A DNA stretch of 64,000 nucleotides from Ficedula albicollis. Its lineage: Eukaryota; Chordata; Aves; Passeriformes; Muscicapidae. The stretch's first letter is position 1, and each line of letters begins with the position of its first letter. Below, piece by piece: positions 39,002 to 51,650 of the stretch. The stretch spans positions 68,922,051 to 68,986,050 of the forward strand of contig NC_021675.1 in the NCBI RefSeq assembly GCF_000247815.1, in the 5' to 3' direction. Below the pieces are notes generated by a model. It did not search any database. It was not told where the DNA came from and worked only from the letters and a program-made list of their open reading frames with translations. The position numbers and the translations under genes were made by a program.

Positions 39002-41825
39002 GTAAGACCAAAAGATGTTTTTTATCTGGACTTTTCAACCCTCATAAAACCATAGAATTCATCCCCAAACAGGACTGTACAACGCAGGGTGACAGATCCT
39101 AAACTGCCTCAACAAGGAATTTTATTTGCATTGATTAAATCCTGCTGTGCAATTAAAAAACAGAAACCAAGGAGAGCTTTGCATTTCTACAGCAGTCCAC
39201 CTGAAGAGCTCACAGTTTCTTCATCAAATAACATCCAATAATTTTAGATGCTGCATTTAGGGGACTGCCTTCAATCTGTCAATTAACACCAATTAACAGC
39301 AGCAAACTCAATTCAAAACCAACATAAAAACCAGCAGGTAAGTCATGGGGACACATCTTTCTATCTAGAAAAGACATATTAAGATTTCATGGGTGGAAAC
39401 TGAATCTGAGAAAATCTGTGCCTATAATTAAGTCTGAATATTTCTTGCAGTTGTTTCAATTAACCATGGGAACGTCTTAGTAAGGACTGTGTGAAATTTG
39501 TTGTCACTTGAAGTCTCTAATTGAATCTTGTGGCTCCAAGTAAATCACACGCTGTGGGCTTGTTGAAGAGAGACACAGAATAAAGGACTACAGTTTGTGT
39601 TACTTAAATAACAGATGGGATAATTGGATTTTATATTCTGAGAAACATGCCAGCAAAAAAAACAAAAAAGTTCAAATCTAATTGAATTAGTTGATCTAAT
39701 AAATCAATACTGAAAACTTGCCAAGATGACAGATCGCTTCCTCTTTAGTCTGAGAGCAAAACAAACCCCAGCCTGTGTTGAACACATATCCAGGGCAGCA
39801 GAGAGCAGGAGAGTGAGCACACATCTCCATTCTTTAATGTGAGTGCTATTCCACACCCCCTAATTACTCACTGTGCCAGAAATCTCTTAAAAGTAACGGG
39901 AACTGATCTTTACGTCATCTAACACCATAAAAAAAAAGCACCAAAATCCCAAATTTCTCCCAGCTGGTTGTGAAATAGCAGAGCAGTTTGCAAAATCACT
40001 ATAAATACCTGAGACCCAGCATCTCCTGAAAACATCAGCTCTAATTAATTTCTGTCAGTCATTAACTCGCCCTGTCACCAGTCATCCCTGGTGGGAAGGT
40101 TTGTGGCCCTATAAACCTCTGCTCACCTTTGCTGATCATTCTTTCATGAGTTCAATCAGAAGGTAACTATGGCAATCCTTTCAATTTTATTTTTCATCCA
40201 AACCTGCCACAATTCAAAGGTCTTGCTACTCAATAATTTTCCTAATCATAGACAGACCCAGAACATTACCTTCATTTTGTGACCATTTTAAAATAGAAAT
40301 TATCAATAATCATGTGAATTGGTACTGTTTAATTCAAGTAGATCTTCCCCTGATTGCTATAAGAGGATTTTATTAGAGTGCCATTGTCCCATAGTACATT
40401 TGGGTTGAACTCTTCCATCTGGTCTTTGTGGAATGCAAACTACCCACATTAGGTCATTAAGGAATTACAATCATTATTTTTCAAACATTAAAATGTATTT
40501 TTTTTTATCAAATACATTAGGTTTCCTGAAAGAAGTTTAACAGGGAACAGTATTGGGAAGAAAGTGAAGAGTGTTCCACAGCTGATCTCATCTCAGAAAG
40601 TGAGTCACTATCAAACCCACTGAAGAACACTTCATTTCGTGCCAAGTAGCTTTGCTCTGTGCAAAGAGCCCTTCTAAATTAATAAAAGTACGTTAATAAA
40701 AATGTTTTTAATAGATCCTTTGAAATATCATCAATAACACTTGGGAAAGAGGAAAAGAGGCTTTAGTAGGAACCTGCTGTGAGCAGAATGATTGTGATGC
40801 TCAGGTCTCTGAGATGCTTCAAACACACTCAGGAACCATTTGGGGGGGTGACAAAAAATTCTGGAGCTTTTGTGGTGCTGGAATAAAATCCCAGCTCTCC
40901 TGCTTTTCCAGCATTCCCAAGTGACAGACTGAGCATGTGGCTTTTGCAGAAGCAGCAGCAGATCTGGAGAAAATGGTATTGCCACACTTGTCTTTGACTC
41001 TGTCTGCCAATCAAACCAAAATGGGTCTCATGGAGCACGAGGACATCCTCCCAGGGAATTCCAAGGGCTGGCTCGAGGAGAGAAACCCCTCTTTGGTGGA
41101 GGGAAGACCATCCTTTCTGCCCAAACAGCAGCAGAAAATCACTTTACCCTGGAATAAGAGGAGCTTTCCATGGCTGCAGAGCGCGTTAGGTCAATGCAGA
41201 CAGCCTGTGTGGTGATGGCTCCTCATGGGGTGTCAGGAGCCTTCACACAGACAATATCCAAGCCCTCCAACCTTTGATGTGTCCCCAGGGCCTGGTTTCC
41301 TTCAGCAAATTGCTTTGACTGTCACAGGAAGAAAGGTGGAATAAAAATTAAAGTGAAAGGAAGTGACAGCTCATTCACTGCTACCTGGCTTGTAGAATTA
41401 ATATGATGTGAGGCTGCTTTGATGAGAATTAACATTTTAAGGAAAAAGGGTATTTTAATGAAATGAGAGCATCTGCTTCTCTGTTACTTTGGAGACATGA
41501 GATTAAAAATATGAAGTACAGACAGGAGAAGGTGGCTTATCCTGACCAGTTTTCTGGGGGATTTTTTGGCTGTTGCAGATGTAACAGAGCAGCAGAAGAC
41601 ATGACAGAAGCACAAACAGTGGAGAAGAATAAACTATATTTGCATGTAGTGCTCATTTGCTTGGCAAACCACATGGTCATTTTCTGAGGACTTAATATCA
41701 CAGCCCAAAGATGGAGAACACTGAGTGGTAAAAAAGCACTAAGTGAGGGAATAAAAAATGTTAATGGTCAAACAGAGATGAAATCCTTAGGGAGCTCTTT
41801 GGCTCAGCTAATTAGATTCACTCAG
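39002..41825. other. unique sequence, no gene seen
   Basis: AT-rich and repeat-poor. If the two candidate exons are real, this is intron. Confidence 0.45.
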
Positions 41826-41879
41826 TGGACGGGATGATCTCAGAGGTCTTTTCCAGCCTGGCTGATTCTGTGATCTCAG
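41826..41879 (+). mobile_element. CR1 LINE 3' tip
   Basis: GGGATGATCTCAGAGGTCTTT, TCCAGCCTGGC and TGATTCTGTGATCTCA form the last ~54 bp of a CR1. It is the only CR1 trace between about 34.1 and 50.5 kb. Confidence 0.8.
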
Positions 41880-44279
41880 AAATGCTGAGTCTCAGCCACA
41901 GTGCCAGTGCTGGCTGGGGTGTCACACCCATCCTTGGGACTGCTCCTCTGGAAGTTGTGCAGATTCCATCTGCACAGCTGGAATTCAGATGTTCCACAGT
42001 GCAGCAGTGGGGAGGAAGAGCCAGGCACGATTTCACACCTGGCAGCACCACCACTCCCTAGCTCAGCATCAGCTGTGCTGTACCCTGCACTGGGGCTCCC
42101 AACATGAGCTTTTCAGGCTTCTTGTGAGTTAAACTCATTTTTCAACCCATTAATCTGATCTGATCATGCTGAAACATGTTCAGAGTGAAGATGCCTGGTT
42201 GTAAGACAGAAACAAATTAAAAATGAGTGACAGAATTGTGGTTTTACACAAAATAACACCAGTAACCAGCCTTCCTTCAGTGGCAGCAGCACCAATTTTG
42301 TTGTTGCTGATCCTTAAGATTTACACTTTAAATATCCAAAATTTTAGGAGTTTGCCAGCTTTATCATTCCTGTCTTCCCTGCAGGCAGCTGCTTCCTCCC
42401 CATGGTGTTCTTCCAGACATGCATTTCAGCTGGAGCAGGATGAGTTTGACCACCCCTAAGTGCAGCAAAGCTCCAGCTTGGGAAAAAATGTGTGTTGGAA
42501 TGAGCTGGTGAGGATTAACTCTTATCTATTTAAAGCTCACTGCTTGAGACAGGCACCTGACAGCAAGGGCTACTAGAAAGGGCCTGGGACCACTGTCTGA
42601 GGACTCCATGCAGGAAGAAAAACAAATCTCTCAGTCTGGGGACTGCCCTGGTCCCTGCTGGGTGAGAAGGCAGAAGAATCTCTCCTTGAAAACAAAACAC
42701 AAGGGTCTGTCTGCCTGTGGTGTGTGCTGGAGGAAAAGCTGCTTCTTTTTCCAGAGAGATTCCTCTGTGTGAGCTGAAACCAGTCACATCCCCTGGAATC
42801 ACCCAAAGAGGCCAAAAGAATTACAGTAATTTCAGGTTTATTTTTAGGAAAAAAAAAAAATAAAAGCAAAGGTGGCAGCAGAAGCACCTGGGAATATTAA
42901 CTCATATATTCAGAGGTCACCTCCTCACAGCACTGCTGAAATTAAAATAACTGCCTAAATTAACTTCTGATTCACAGAGGATGCAATTTAGGTAGATTTA
43001 AGTGAGAAGGGGTGGGATGGCCTTACTTGTAAGTGCAAAGCACTGGTGAAAGGTGGCAGCTCAGAGCTGCAGCTCCTGTGCTGGACAGTTTGTACAGCTG
43101 TGTGCCTTTGGTGGGAGAGCTGGGCCAGGAGGTGGGAAATGTTCCAGAGGTCAGCAGTGTTTACTCTGTCAGATAAAAAAGGAGTGTTAGTGCTGGCAAT
43201 GCGGCAGTCATATTTTCACAAGTGCATGGGATAAATTAGATTACTTTTGAAAAGAATTTATGTTTTTTGTAAAGAATCTGAAAGTTACTTATAAAGCCTC
43301 TAGAACCTGCTGGTTTTGCATTTTTGATACCCTTAAAGTTGGAATCATTGTGTGGCCTCCAGAGTCCACCTAGCCCATCTTTTGGTCCCAAGGTAGGATC
43401 AGGTATAATTTTGACCTTATCAGGTATTTTGTCCAACCTGTTTCCAAAACACTCCACTAATGGAATTTTAGATATGTCCCAGACAATTAATTTCAACACT
43501 TCACTATCTCTGCTTTTAGGAATTTCTAATTTTTAAGAAGTTTTTTATTGGTGTTGCAGTTCATGCGTCTTACATCTTTTTCTACATACCACAAATATGG
43601 AACCAGATTTCTTCCTTGTTTCTGCTGGAACAATTTCCACATATGAAATTATATGGAATATATACCCAGCATGCTGGGTGGTGAAGGAAATGGGGATGTT
43701 AGCAGTGGATCTCTCCTCTGTGACACATTGCAGAGAGCTCCTGATGTCCCAGGAGTAGCAAAACAATAACTTTGTTGTACAGCAGTGGGTGGAAATTGCA
43801 AAGAATCTGTTCCCTATAGTATTTTTTTATTATTGCAGTGAGATCTTTATGAGTGTGTTTGAATACGAAAGTGGATAAAGGTGATAGAATGAGGCAGTTA
43901 ACCACTCTCCCAATACCCACTGAGGTGAAAGAAGGGAAAAATAAAAGGCAGAGATGATGTTTAACAGCTCATAGGAGCATCTTTATCCTCATGTGCCCTG
44001 CCAGGAGCCAGGTCCCAGCACCATCAGCTGCTTTGAGGTCAAGGCCAGCAGTGGCTGAGCTGCTGAACCTCCAGATTGAAACAGGCTGCTCTGTTGGGAA
44101 TTAATTTGGTTCCTCTAAGGCAGGACAAGTTGGAGATAAGGCAGGAATTGCTGCTGGTGATCATTAGATGGCAGCCTTCCTTTAGCTTAGGGAGGGAAGG
44201 TTCTGAATTTGCTACAGCTCCTGCAACCTGGTTAAAAAATTAAAGATAGATCCTTCCCACCTGTTGTCCCTGGCAAGTT
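41880..44279. other. unique sequence, no gene seen
   Basis: Nothing recognised. It contains an A13 run near 42849. Confidence 0.5.
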
Positions 44280-44640
44280 TTCATGTTAGCTGCTAAGTCC
44301 ACCCACCACCCACACCGAATTCACCTCACCCACCCAAACTTCCCTGCCAGAGCAACCCGAGCCTTTCCCACCCCCGGCTCATGCCTGACCCACGGAGATG
44401 CTGTGCAGGGAGAACTGAGCTCGTTCAGAGCCCTCCCCATCAGCCTGGGCCGAGGGACCCACGCACGGACCCAGCCCATGCACAGTGACGAGGGCATGGC
44501 AGGATTGACAGAGGATTTGGGGATGGGAGAGAGAGCCCTGGGCTGTGCTGCAACATCCAGTGTCGTACTCATGGAGATAAAAGTCATCCCGGTCACCTTG
44601 GCTTGATGCCTTTTCATTCCTCGTCACACTCGTGTTTTAA
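44280..44640. promoter_or_regulatory. CpG-rich patch in AT-rich surroundings
   Basis: I count about a dozen CpG dinucleotides in 360 bp, whereas the neighbouring kilobases have almost none. GC content also rises. Frames are open on both strands (44283-44606 plus and 44321-44617 minus) but match no family I know, and opposing open frames are expected in GC-rich DNA. It may be a small CpG island or a remnant of one. Confidence 0.35.
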
Positions 44641-45489
44641 TGCCATGATTTTTTTTTTTACTTTACACTCAATAAATGCCTGTAGGGCGTCCATGCTGAT
44701 GGATTCTTTTTTCATCCTTTTTTAACAATAAGAAAAAAATCCCTTTTCATCAGCAGATTTAAGCTGTACAAGTCCTTTTAATTGATTTTGGTGTTCATTA
44801 TGCATTGAATTGACTGCTTAGCCAGGTCATGATTTTTAATGCCAAATTGGAGGGATTTTAGGGGGTGGCCCTTCTATTTTCTTGCTTTGAAAGGCAAGTT
44901 CTTAGCTTGCAAATCAGCTGCAATATTCTTCCAGATTTGAGTGAAGAGAACTTGGTTAATAGAACTGAACATGAAATAAAACAATCTCCATGCTCCATGA
45001 ACCAATAACACTTTGCTCAGGACACAGAGAAATTGTGTAGCAAATCACTATGGAACTGATTATGATGGGATCAAATTACATCTAAAAGACTCCTCCAGCT
45101 TCATGGCAGCCAGGAATGAAGCAGAATTAATGGTGTCTGAGGTGAGAAGTCCATGCTTATTAGAAATCCAACTGGTGTGTTTCCTAAATTTATCAGTGCA
45201 CCTGATAGGATGTTAAAACCAATAAAGCAGCTGACATTTACTGGTTGAAAATGTAATAAAATACAGTGTTTTGGGAGCTCACAGTTTAACAGTTCTCAAA
45301 TTGATGCTCCTGCCATGGCAAATTACCTGGAATCATTTAATTTCTCTGAGCACCTGCTCTGCAGTGCTTTTGCAGACATTTTGCCAGTGGAAGTGGAGCC
45401 TCTCACTCATCCCTGTTCCCAGTGGTACCAGTGTGAACCCTCCAGCTCACAAGGATGAAAGGGAAAGGGAAGATGAGCCAGCCACACCT
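44641..45489. other. unique sequence, no gene seen
   Basis: Nothing recognised. Confidence 0.5.
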
Positions 45490-45510
45490 CTGCTGCTGCT
45501 GCTGCTGCTG
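45490..45510 (+). repeat. (CTG)7 trinucleotide repeat
   Basis: Seven perfect CTG units followed by CTTTT. It is a simple microsatellite. In one frame it adds a leucine run to a 118-codon open frame (45271-45627) that shows no domain. Confidence 0.95.
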
Positions 45511-46801
45511 CTTTTATTTTGTTTGTACTTAAGGACCCCTGTTGTGCTTGGCATTGCCCTGAGAGGAGCACACAGGGATTTTCATTTAGGTAGAAATGTT
45601 TCAGTCAGGATGGAAGGGGAGCTGTAACACACAGCAGCTGATTTGCTCTGCTTCCTGCCTGACACTTTTCAGAGAAGTTGGTTTTTTTGACTGTGTGGAC
45701 AAGCAGAAAGAGAGAAACAGCAGGAGGATAAAGGATCAGGTAGACTGAAAGGGAAGGAGGGAACTACAGGGAGAAGGGAGGATTGTGGAATGAAGGGAAG
45801 AAATGGGGGAAAAGCAGAATAATAGAATTGCAAGCTACAGACAGCTCCTTGCATCCAGAGGTCTCAACTCAGATTTTAAAAAATTAGTAATTTCTCCAAG
45901 GCACTTTATTTAAGGATCCTGTTGCCTTGCCTTTGCAATATTACATAGATGAAGATGGAGGCCAAAAATATCAATCTACAGAGTTTCTTCTCTGCCTCCA
46001 GTGATGATGGAGCAGCTCTGGAGGGACTGGTCCATCAGGTAGAAATGCCTCAGATGGAGATCTAAAGTCAGATGGGATTGATCCAGATTTTGATGCTTCC
46101 AAAGGCTGTGTGGTTTGGCTGGAGATCTCCCAACATCATCCCACACCCACTGAGTTACTGGGAAGAGGATTGACCTAAACCAAACACTTTACAACTTTAA
46201 TTTTCTCGTGAGTCCTTGATTTGCCTGCTGCTATTCCTGCCAGCTGGAGAATTTGGAATTTTCTGTCTCCAGTTCCACTTAATCCCCCACTGGCACATGG
46301 TGGAGTCTAGTGGGGGTGGGAGAGTGTCCTGGTGTATCCTGGCTAATCTGCTCTCCTCCAGCATCAGCTGCAATTTAAATGGAGTCAGTTCCCAGAAAAA
46401 GAAAAGGAAGAGCTCCCCATTAACACCATTTGTCACAAGTCCTTAATATCATACTTGCCTTTTAGCCTTACTCATCAACATCCAGAGGGGGGTAAAGAAA
46501 CTAAACAAAAAACATTCTGAATAAATGAGATTTGACAGAACTTTCCTCAAGAACAATGGCTTTAAAACTGGCTGGAAGAAATGCTTTTAAAAATAGACCA
46601 AAATTGATCTGTCGCCTTTGAAAAAAAAAAATCAATCTTAAGAAGAAAGAAAGAAAAATTCTATTATTCCCCTTCCAGCTTCTCATAATAATTTTTTAAG
46701 TCTGGTTTTCACCAAGGAAGCCTTTTCAGTTCATTATTTTAAAAGAGATAAAGAGTTTCTCCATTCATTTTTCCTTGTTTTTCCCCCCTTTGGTGTGGCA
46801 G
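45511..46801. other. unique sequence, no gene seen
   Basis: Nothing recognised. Confidence 0.5.
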
Positions 46802-46896
46802 CATGGTACAAAACACTTTTCCTGTATGTATGGAAATAAAGGATGTAAATCCAAGTTCCAAGACCATGAAAATATCATCAGTGTTGATGAAATTAG
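46802..46896 (+). other. candidate 95-bp coding exon, gene unknown
   Basis: The interval follows a pyrimidine-rich tract ending GTGTGGCAG and precedes GTATAT. One frame is open and reads HGTKHFSCMYGNKGCKSKF followed by QDHENIISVDEI, with two cysteines. Its start phase (0) fits the end phase of the candidate exon at 38914-39001. No family is recognised and the donor is weak. Confidence 0.18.
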
Positions 46897-47600
46897 GTAT
46901 ATTCCTACTGCTTCTGAACAAATTATCAGAGTTGCTTTAATTTACTTACGCATTTTTATTTTATACACATAATTATACGTATAATAAATTATACGCATAA
47001 TTTATTTTTGAATCTCTCACTACGTAAACAAAACCAGACAGTGTGAGATACATAAAAAAAATCAATTAACAATCACTTCTCTGTGAATCCTGGTAAGCTC
47101 AAAGAAGATGTAGGCAATGCTCCAACTCCAAAATGCCCTCAACAGGATTGATGCATTCATCCATCTGCTGATTTTGCACACCCAAATATTTGATCTAATG
47201 TTCACTCAAATCTATGGGAAGAGGGTTGTTGATTGTAATGGGCTAGGTATAAGATTTATAATTTCAAGCTACTGCTGAATGCATCTGCCGTGTCCCAAAA
47301 GAGACAAAAGAAGAGAGAAGTTTCTCTCACTGGGACCAACAAATGCAAAGCTTGTGGAGGATATGCACTGACATGCATGGGTAGATTATTATGAGGAACT
47401 TGTGGAGGCTGGTGAAGACTCAGGGAAAGATGCAGCTTGGATTTTCCCAAGCTGCTCAAAGGAAAACAGAAGTGAAGGAATTAATAGCAGAGATTAACAC
47501 CAGGTGTTGATCACAGAAAAGTGGGTGAGGCATGTTTTCAGGAGGTGTTGCCTTCCTTGGGCCAGTGAGCTTTTTCTGTCCTCTGTTTCACAATCTAGTC
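46897..47600. other. unique sequence, no gene seen
   Basis: It holds a perfect 14-bp palindrome, ATTATACGTATAAT, at 46972-46985, next to a near copy. No gene recognised. Confidence 0.5.
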
Positions 47601-47629
47601 TATAAAAGTGTGGTTGCTTTTTTAATAAA
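47601..47629 (+). promoter_or_regulatory. TATA box and poly-A signal 15 bp apart, possible LTR remnant
   Basis: TATAAAAG (47601-47608) is followed after 15 bp by AATAAA (47624-47629). The LTR-like element at 15239-15570 shows nearly the same spacing on the minus strand. LTR ends and a target duplication were not found, so this is weak. Confidence 0.3.
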
Positions 47630-50510
47630 TTGATTTATTCTGCCCCTGAAGGAAGTCATATGTTGCTATATCATTTCACTGTTCCTAGCCTTATAGTGAC
47701 AGGAACTGACAATTGTGTCCCAGCTAATTAGTTGCTCAGAAAATGATCAAATCACCACTTGGCCCCAAAGATTCTTCGTGCCCGACTTCAGGCTCACGAG
47801 TGACGTGGCTGGGCCAAGCTCTCCAGCTCAGACTTAGAACTTTCTTGGAGATTTTGCCACCCTGAAGCCTTGGGGAAGCAAACTGGATTGTGATCTGGAG
47901 CAGGACACTCACTCATTTCATCTGCTAGCTTTGGGAACAGTCGGTATTTGTGTTTCACACAAAACTGCACAAGAGAACTTCAGCATAGACCTTTGCATGA
48001 GGAAATGGAGGAAATATTCTCTCCTGAGAAAGCCTTTTTCTAGACACAGAATATGGGAGTTGCTTTAAATCCTAAATCATTCAGGGGACATCTTTTTTCT
48101 GGTATAAATTTGTTAATTTTGTACCTGGCTCCTAGATTTAAATTAAATTAGATTTAAGTTAAACTCTCTGTAGTTTAACTTACCCTTTTCTCAATGTTTG
48201 TTGGCATTACCTGACAGGCATAACAAGCCCTATAATATATCACAATGTAATTATTGCATTAATCACCAGCTGAATACATTAATTATCAAATGATTGCATG
48301 ACAAGGAAGCCTTCCAGACAGCACAGAGCTAGATTTACCTGTGCTGTGTGCTCTCCCAAGTGCTCACAGCTTGGGTTAGGATTTCTAAGTCTTTAGGATC
48401 ATTGCTAAGGTATTCCTGGTTCTTTTCTCCTTTCCTTTTTCCCAGATCCTTTCCCCAGAGTACCTTGGTACACACTTTACACTTTCATTTACCTCCATTT
48501 TCCTGGGTGATTATTTAGGATCATGACCCCAGAAATAGAAATAAAGGGACAGAAGGACTTTTGCCACAGCATAGGTCTATTCTTTGAGATAACCCTTGGC
48601 AGTTGCATCTTCTGAGTAAAAATCCAAACTGCTGGATCATCCAGAGTGAGTAGGTGGGAACTGATGGATTCAGAGCACACAAATTCTGATTTTAGCTGCA
48701 TTCAGCCAGTCCTTTATGTTCCTGACAGGACATAAAGATACAAATACTGAGACAAGCTGAGAGAGCTTCACCATGCTGAAGAACTCAAACATTCTGTGTT
48801 TTATCAGTAGGGATAAGAGTTTAAACTTAATGGAAAAAAATAATTAATGGAAATAATGTTATAAAAAATCATTTAAATGCTTTATTTATGGGTAAAACTG
48901 TTGAAATCTTTGAAAAGCTTGAATCTAGACAGATTTTGGGAAATTCTGTGATTAAAAAAAAATTAATGAACTTGTCCCGATCAAAATTACTACCCTATGA
49001 ACTTTGGATATCTTGGATATCTTTTTTTGATTGTTGGCAGTAGCTGGTCAGCATCTTCTCATTGTAATATCTTCACTGCAAACCCACCAAAGTTTGGCCT
49101 CACCCTGTCCTTACATCATATAAATTATATATTACATATATATACTACCTAAATTACACACATCTTAAATATTAAGGAGATTTCCCTCTGGGGAAGGAAA
49201 AAGAAGAAAGTTGAAGATGGCTGAAAACTTATTATTCCAGGGTACTAAAACTTCATACTAAACTTTATACATTATTGAGATTTTAATATAATTTCCTTCA
49301 AAGAAATAACTCACTGCATTCACTAGGGCTGTGTTTAGCAATAACAATGTTCAGAGAACATAATTCCTCCTTGACCAGAAAGAAACTTCATCAAATATTC
49401 AACATAAATTTTAGTGAAGCAAATATTTAATTACATGTATATAGTCTTGTAATTGCAAAGTAATTATTTGGCTCAATATAAATTTCCTCCATTCTAACAT
49501 TTAACTATAATTAAAAAAAGTTCAGGCAAAACTTGTGATGAGTACTTGAAACATGAATAGGATTTTAACCAGATGTGTTTTCATGACAGCTCTAGTAAAT
49601 ATATTGTCCCTGGTAATATTTTAAACTGATTTTATTAATAACTGATTTTATTAATATCCCCTCTGACTCCACACCCCTGATGTGATTCATTTACCATTTT
49701 GTTGACTTAACAGACTGCAGTTCTGCCACTGGGTCCCAGATTCACTAAGAGATGATTTCACAAAAACCCACCAGCCATGCTGAGAACATCACCAAATTTT
49801 CCTTTGTCCTCATGCAAGATCGAGTAGAAAACTAATTTCCCCATGGAGAGCAAAACAGAAGTTGCATTGAGAAAAGGGAAAAAATGAATCAAGGTCGCCC
49901 CCACAAAATGTCAGAATCAAAACTTAAAATAAAAATCAAAGTGTGTAGGCCACACTTCAAAATGCTTATCCAAAAAAAGATTGGTTAATTGGCTCCTGAA
50001 TAGTGAATCACATACAGTGAATTGGCTCCTGAACATTGATTCACATGCAGTGAATTATGGATAAAAAAGGCAGGTTTGTAACACAGAAAAGCCAGGTAAG
50101 CTCCAAGGCATTAACACAAAATCCCAGGGAATATCCTGCAGGTAATTAAACTGGTAAAGTAGAAAAGCTTCTTTTTGATAGGTTGAGAAAAATGTGAGTG
50201 GGGAGATGAAGACAATACAAATTACTGTGCCAAGCCATTAGGAATACAATCCAAACCAAAAGAAAACATTTGTAGTTCCCACTCACTAAAACGACATTAG
50301 ATTTCCAAGTCTTTTCTTGACTAATATCAAACTCCTGATCATTGCAAAAGCAAATGAAGCAAGCAAACAAAACCCACACTTGACCAATTAACTCCTCATT
50401 TTTCCCTGTATCCCAATATTTTTTGGTTCATGTGCAGGAGTTTTGGCTTTGAAATGAAGGTCTGGGTAGACTCAGTGTGGCACAAATGTTAATCCATACG
50501 GAAAAAACCA
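47630..50510. other. unique AT-rich sequence with two short duplications, no gene seen
   Basis: A 16-bp unit (ACTGATTTTATTAATA) is duplicated at 49625-49656. A 33-bp unit is duplicated at 49987-50052 with five differences, about 15%, which is much older than the other duplications of the window. Confidence 0.6.
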
Positions 50511-50663
50511 GAATCACAGAATGAACTAGGTTGGAAAAGACCTTTGAGCTCATCAGGTCCAGCCTATGACCTAACCTAACACCTTTCCATCAACTAAACC
50601 AGATGGTGACTCCACCACCTCCCTGGGCAGACAGTCCAGTGCCCAATCACTCTTTCAGTGAAG
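50511..50663 (-). mobile_element. CR1 LINE 3' fragment
   Basis: GAATCACAGAATGAACTAGG, TTGGAAAAGACCTTTGAGCTC, GGTGACTCCACCACCTCCC and CTCTTTCAGTGAAG give an antisense CR1 3' end of the same broad type as at 4659. Confidence 0.9.
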
Positions 50664-50719
50664 TTCCAGAGGAGGCTGGAAAGGATTTGTGGAAATCTGA
50701 AAGGCGCAGGAGCAGTCTG

Positions 50720-50976
50720 TCCCCATGGGGCAAAAGATGCACCAGTGGGGAGGATTGAGATTGGATATTATGAAATATTTCTTCACAAGCAGAGTTGTCC
50801 AGCACTGGCACAGACTGCCCAAGGTGGGGTTGGATCCCCATCCCTGGAGGAATTTCAAAACCAGGTAAACGTGGCATTTGGGACGTGGTTTCGTGGTGGC
50901 ATTGGCAGTGCTGGGTTGACAGCTGGACTCGATGATCTTGGAGGGCGTTTCTAACATAAATGATTCTGTGTTTCCA
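50720..50976 (+). mobile_element. CR1 LINE 3' fragment
   Basis: TTGAGATTGGATATTATG, AGCACTGGCACAGACTGCCC, CATCCCTGGAGGAATTTC, GGCAGTGCTGGG and CTGGACTCGATGATCTTGG, ending ATAAATGATTCTGTG. It is in sense orientation, about 60 bp after an antisense copy. Confidence 0.9.
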
Positions 50977-51059
50977 TGCTAAACACATGATGAAACAGAT
51001 GTGTTCTGCTGAACCAGGACGTGGGATTAGCAACAGGACAAGAACTGAAGGCAGTAAGT

Positions 51060-51286
51060 GGAAACAAAAAGTTTCACCTCAACATGAAGAACTTCTGCAC
51101 ATTGAGGGTGGCAGAGCACTGAGCAGCTGCCCAGAGAGGCCATGGAGTCTCCCTGCCTGAGACCATTCCAAACCCAGCTGGACACATTCCTGTGTCACCT
51201 GCTGCAGGTGACACTGCCTTGGCACAGGGTTGGACTGGATGATCTCCAGGGGTTCCTTCCAACCCCAGCTATTCTGTGATTCTAAG
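51060..51286 (+). mobile_element. CR1 LINE 3' fragment
   Basis: AACATGAAGAACTTCTGCAC, CTGCCCAGAGAGGCCATGG, GTCACCTGCTGCAGGTGAC, GTTGGACTGGATGATCTCC and CTATTCTGTGATTCTAAG. It is another CR1 subfamily, third in a cluster of three. Confidence 0.9.
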
Positions 51287-51592
51287 AATGCTTCACCTCC
51301 TGTTTGTGGGATCCTCCTTAACTTAAATCAAAATTTTGGAAAGGTAGTTTCCTCAGTCTGAAATGCCAGGTCGTGGTTGGAGAGGCACCTGCGTGGTTTT
51401 CTGAAACCTATGTTGACATTGCCATCTAGAGAGCCTTGGTATTTCTCAGGGATTCCATGTAAATAAATACTGACAGTGCAGTGCAGTGTTGGGGCTGTTT
51501 AGTTAAACTAAGGGTTCTCCAGATTTTCAGAAAATACAATTCTGTTTCTGTGTGAAAACTCAGCTATTTTTCTTTTACCTAACTTGAGTCCA
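51287..51592. other. unique sequence, no gene seen
   Basis: Nothing recognised. Confidence 0.5.
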
Positions 51593-51605
51593 TTTCCCCC
51601 CCCCC

Positions 51606-51650
<45 letters not shown>

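Noticed and set aside
46972..46985. Perfect palindrome ATTATACGTATAAT as an operator or attachment site
   Set aside because: It is very AT-rich, isolated and in vertebrate intergenic DNA. A chance palindrome is the simpler reading.
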